This document shows positions 60,302 through 64,000 of a stretch of DNA of 64,000 nucleotides, piece by piece. A program made the position numbers and the translations under genes. Source of the DNA: Beta vulgaris subsp. vulgaris (taxonomy: Eukaryota; Streptophyta; Magnoliopsida; Caryophyllales; Amaranthaceae). The notes beneath the pieces are model-generated. The model saw only the letters and a list, made by a program, of their open reading frames with translations. It did not search any database and had not been told where the DNA came from. The DNA lies in assembly GCF_026745355.1 (NCBI RefSeq), contig NC_079202.1, positions 28,511,748 through 28,575,747 on the forward strand. The letters are read 5' to 3'. Each line of letters begins with the position of its first letter. Positions within the stretch are counted from its first letter, which is position 1.

Positions 60302-61946
60302 TGATGATTTTAAAAAAGTAATACCGCAAGTGCACGTGTCCGTTGTTAAGAGATACTTAGCAAATATGGGTCGATCCCATAGGGAGAGGATTTCTATCGA
60401 TTTTCGCTTAATTAAAATAAACTAACTCAGAAAAACGAATGTTTGATTTGAATAATAACTAAACTAGAAGCAAGTAATATCAAAATGTTGGCTTAATCAA
60501 TAAATTCAAAGTCTAGGGCATATGTTCGGTCCACCATGCTCATACCATTCAAAGAATACAAATCAATTCAATAATAAATAAACTGGAGGGTGAGTAATTA
60601 AAGAAATGATTCATCCTTCGGTCGGGTATTAACACTTTCAATTCAACCTATGCATTACGATCGCTAACATATTCAGAATTGCCAATTGTAATGAAGCCTC
60701 TAAGAATATGATATTTCAATTCTAATTTCTATTCGCAAATTAATTAAATCTTGATATTGTCTAATTATAAGAATCAAACTATTTAAAACTTATCATTTTG
60801 AATTACTCACATCCCTAATATATAAATCAATCAATTTCAAAGTAAAAATATCATGGCATAAGCATGGCTTTCCTCCCTTTGCCCTAGAAAAGAGACTACT
60901 CACTCATAATTGAAATAACTAAAGCAAAATCAATAATTAACCTAGAATTCATGATTGAGGAATAATGAAACAATAATAAAGTAAGAGAAAGACAATAACA
61001 AATATTAGTAAAGAAGAAAACAATAGAAGAATACCTCTAGAACTTGAATTAATGGAAGAGAAGCAAAAACTAGAGTTTGAAGAAAAGAGATGAAGAATAA
61101 ACGTAATACTAGAGTTTTCTAGGAATAAAGCATGAGAAAGAAATAAAAAAAAATTTCTCTTTTATATTTTCTTCTAATCTAATGTTTTACTAATTCAAAA
61201 AAAAAAAAAAAAGAAAGTAAACTAATAAAAGAAGTTTGATGATTGGACGATAGTAGCAATGATGACCACGAGGTCGCATCTAGCACTTAGGCACATCGAG
61301 GCCCGATCAGTGGGCGCTGGCTGGCCAGCGGGCCATGCAGCAATGCAGGCGCAAGAGTAGAAGCAACCCGTTGGGCGCTGGTTCGCATGCAGATTCGCAA
61401 GGTTAACTTTCGAAGGTTGTATCTTGAGCTATAGGTATCTTCTATAGGTGCGTGACCTATCGTTACGAAGATCTTAAAGTCTAGTTTCCAACAAAACTTG
61501 AATCACTTCCATTCAATTTGTAGTATTCGAGTTATGATCAAAAGAGTGAACATGTATCCGTTTTTATCACTTCGGTAATAATGCATTTCTTCGTTTTCAA
61601 TTCAAATTCACTCTCGAGAGATATGCCACGATCCTCCTGGAAGCTTCTTCACATAATATGATTATAAGGAACAAGAGATTAATCCACGAACATAAATTCA
61701 TCGGTCAAAAGCCACCATTCATCAACTTCCTTTACAAGAATTATCCAATTTATCCAAAATTGCTTCGAAAACGTTCAAATAGCTATGAAACTATCTGAAA
61801 CATTAAGAAACCCATAAACGGAGCGTAATAGAGCACATAATAGATAATCCATGCTTATGGTAACTAAATTGCAGCTATATAAATCAATATGCTTTAAAAA
61901 TGCAACCTAAATATGCCTAAAAACTCTATATAAAAATGATTTATCA
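60302..61946 (-). repeat. 5' LTR of the Athila-like element (intact)
   Basis: 1645 bp, TGATGATTTTAAAAAAGTAA to AAAATGATTTATCA. A minus-strand TATA box (AATATAAAAG, about 61158-61168) is visible. It serves as the uninterrupted reference for the CACTA-split partner. Confidence 0.88.
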
Positions 61947-64000
61947 GGGACCGACCAATAGGGGGCATAAGAACTATCTTAGGGAACTCGGCCAGGTCTT
62001 GCTAACCAATCAGGTAAAGATTGGCCCATTTCCCAAAGTGGTAGTCAGCGAGTTAGATTGGAGTAAATTGAGAATTCCCCATGATGATCCCTTGGTGGTG
62101 GAGATGAAGATAGCAAATTTGAGATCAGAGTAAGAGGAATTCTGATTGACACCGGAAGATCAACGGAGTTCATAAGCGCCAATTGTTTGTCAAGGCTAAA
62201 ATTCGACGAAGGTAACTTAGTCCCACTCTATCACCCAATTATCTGGTTTGGGGGAGGAATCATCCACCCAATGGGAACATGCATTGCCAGTTCGAGTTGG
62301 AGAAAAAGAGGTGTCTCGAACGCTGTTTGTTAAGTTCTTCGTCGTCAGAGATTTGACTGCCTACAACATCATTCTCGGATCACCAACATTGAACCATATC
62401 AAGGCTGTAATAGGAACCCACCTCATGTTGATGAAGTTTGACTGTGATGGTGGCAAAATTGGATCTTTATATGGAGATCAACAGGCGGCCAGAGAATGTT
62501 ATCTCACAACTCTAAGACCCTCATCATGGAAAAGAGAGAAGTCAGATCAGGTAAAGGTAACTGCTGAAGGTAAGGCGACCGAATATGTAAAAGGCCAAGT
62601 AGACGCTCTAAGGTTGGTAGTTGAAAGATCTCAAAGGCAGGTTAGTCCGGCAACCAAACCGTCCAGCCTCTTGCCGAGTAAGAAAAGGAAATACATGCAC
62701 ATCAAAGAGGAAGCACCTTCATCAGAAGAGGTGATGGTTATCATGGGCGTTGTGCTTAAGCGTCAAGAGCTTGTAGAAGCGTATGTGGAAATCTGTTTGG
62801 ACAATAAACATCCAGAAATGACGCTGAAGGTTAGGCCTGTTCTTACTCTAAGATTGAAGGACGAGCTAGTAGGGCTGTTGAAAGAGTTCGAAGATGTCTT
62901 TGCATACAATGTTGAAGAAATGTCGTGAATTGATCCCGAAGTGGCTGTTCATAAACTAAATATAGATCCAAGTCTAAAACCGGTTCGTCAGACGAAAAGG
63001 CCCCTTGGCCCAGCCACGAATCAGGCCGTCGACCAAGAAGTATAGTAATTATTGAAGTCTAAGTTCATTCGGGAGACTCATTACCCAGATTGGATAGCAA
63101 ATGTTGTAATGGTACCTAAGCCCAATGACACATGGAGAATGTGTGTAGACTATACCGATCTTAAAAAAGCCTGTCCTAAAGACAGCTTCCCTTTACCTAA
63201 GTAGATCGGTTAGTAGACTCCACGACCGGCCATGCCTTGCTGACTTTTATAGATGCTTACTCGGGGTTCCACCAAATCCCCATGTGGCCAGAAGATAAAG
63301 ACAAAACATCATTCATCACGGAAAAAGGGCTTTACGGATGGCTAAGAATGTCGTTCGGCCTTCGTAATGCACCAGCTACCTTCTAGTGTCTAATCAACAC
63401 TGTATTTCAGCCGCAACTAGGGTGTAATATGGAGGCTTACATCGATGACATGATTGTTTAAGGCCAGGAGGAGCAAGGTCACATTGGCGATCTCAAAGAA
63501 ACTTTTGAGACCCTTCGAAAATATAAATTGAAGTTGAATCCCCAGAAATGTGTCTTCAAAGTAGTAGCTGGAAAATTCTTAGGATTTTTGGTCAACCAAA
63601 GGGGGATATAGGCCAATCTTGAGAAAATTCAGGCAATTTTAAGCATGACATCACCGTCCAAGATCAAGGAAGTTCAGCGTCTAACAGGGTGCTTGGCAGC
63701 CTTAGGACGGTTCCTGTCTAAGACAGGGGATAGATATCACTTCTTTTCGACCATTAAGAACAAAGAAAAATTTGAATGGACAGAGGAAGCTGAGTAGGCG
63801 CTTCAGCAGGTAAAAGATCCCCTCCGTCAACTACCTCGGTTGGTCTGTCCATCCGAGGGGGAAAAATTGTTTGTATAATTGGTTGTCTCGCCTCAAGCTG
63901 TGAGTGTTGTGCTATTGGCCAAAAGAGAATCAGTACAAGTTCCCGTCTACGTTGTGAGTCATGTGCTTAAGGATGCAGAACGTAGATATTCGATGGCGGA
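61947..64000 (+). pseudogene. Protease and reverse transcriptase of the TAT-type element
   Basis: The frame resumes after the Athila-like insertion as GPTNRGHKNYLRELGQVLLT. The protease site is GILIDTGRSTEF (Asp codon 62148-62150; TAT elements usually have DTGSS). After a shift near 62230 comes FFVVRDLTAYNIILGSPTLN. RT follows with [52 protein letters not shown] and the catalytic EAYIDDMIV (62938-63449 area; YIDD at 63438-63449), then CVFKVVAGKFLGFLVNQRGI and the start of RNase H. Stops after NAPATF, IDDMIV, QRGI and EEAE and a shift near 63200 show it is dead. It runs off the window. Confidence 0.9.

Larger units (their letters stand above)
36489..61946 (-). mobile_element. Athila-like element carrying gag and protease only (split)
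   Basis: Minus-strand element inside the TAT-type element. Its 5' LTR is 60302-61946 and its 3' LTR is 36489-37056 plus 51514-52556, interrupted by a CACTA transposon. The PBS lies at about 60279-60296. Internal coding sequence is gag (60163-58599) and protease (58382 onward, continuing after the solo LTR to 53155). No RT, RNase H or integrase is recognisable in the ~3.3 kb of interior left after removing the nested solo LTR. It would need proteins in trans. Flanks GGAAC (36484-36488) and GGGAC (61947-61951) differ at one base. Confidence 0.85.
34080..64000 (+). mobile_element. TAT-type Ty3/gypsy retrotransposon, split and running off the window
   Basis: 5' LTR 34080-34679, PBS, leader and gag (34682-36488), then a 25.5-kb insertion (36489-61946), then protease and RT (61947-64000) in the same orientation. 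The gag and pol blocks belong to one element because the inserted Athila-like element carries near-matching 5-bp flanks (GGAAC/GGGAC) exactly between them. The TGGCG.CGTCTGTGGG PBS and the CHFHKDYGHEMNEC zinc knuckle are typical of the TAT/Ogre-Retand group. The 3' LTR is outside the window. Confidence 0.88.

Noticed and set aside
34080..64000. A host gene hidden in the right half of the window
   Set aside because: Every frame with recognisable protein content belongs to gag, protease, RT or CACTA genes; nothing host-like was left after assigning the nested elements.

Overview
This is a plant nuclear window, almost certainly from a eudicot. It has GT-AG introns, an APC5 gene with plant-type exons, and plant-specific transposon lineages: a Cassandra TRIM, CRM-, Tekay-, TAT- and Athila-type Ty3/gypsy elements, CACTA/TNP2, Stowaway MITEs and hAT elements. 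A Caryophyllales/Amaranthaceae source is a weak guess. No bacterial, plastid or mitochondrial segment was recognised.

Region 1 (1-15424, + strand) is the only host gene: most of ANAPHASE-PROMOTING COMPLEX SUBUNIT 5, with 19 exons and about 880 codons in one intact spliced frame. The N-terminal exon or exons lie upstream of the window. Introns hold two Stowaway-like MITEs, a 987-bp Mutator-like element with long inverted repeats and a 9-bp target duplication, and a broken tandem copy of one coding exon.

Region 2 (15425-25289) is intergenic: a mariner/Stowaway-type element (16649-17555), then a hAT-like element (17688-25281). The hAT-like element was invaded by a relative of itself (18096-18974) and by a complete but frameshifted CRM-like Ty3/gypsy retrotransposon (19060-25033, TSD TAATG) whose pol frame runs into its own 3' LTR.

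Region 3 (25290-34079) holds a 5'-truncated minus-strand LINE split by a Cassandra TRIM with 5S rRNA-like sequence in its LTRs (26161-26987, TSD CACTT), a CACTA-type terminus, and the gag, leader, PBS and 2.5-kb LTR of a minus-strand Tekay-like retrotransposon.

Region 4 (34080-64000) is one nested stack. A plus-strand TAT-type gypsy element (LTR, gag, then protease/RT running off the window) was split by a minus-strand Athila-like element (36489-61946) that carries gag and protease but no recognisable RT or integrase. One Athila LTR was split by a 14.5-kb CACTA transposon (37057-51513, TSD CTT) carrying a broken TNP2 transposase gene and a second gene ending in a Ulp1-type cysteine protease domain. 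The CACTA holds a solo LTR (46352-48910, TSD CAAAT) and a small hAT (43913-44603, TSD AAGTACAG). The Athila-like interior holds another solo LTR (53457-57918, TSD CCCAG), itself split by a copia-like solo LTR (54862-56224). The TSDs and uninterrupted LTR partners give a clear relative order of insertion.

No wholly new system was identified. The most notable items are the pol-into-LTR reading frame, the CACTA with a Ulp1 cassette and two intronic arrays of a hairpin-bearing ~160-bp repeat, the gag-protease-only Athila-like element, the exon duplication in APC5, and indel-dominated differences in the CRM-like element that raise the question of residual assembly error.
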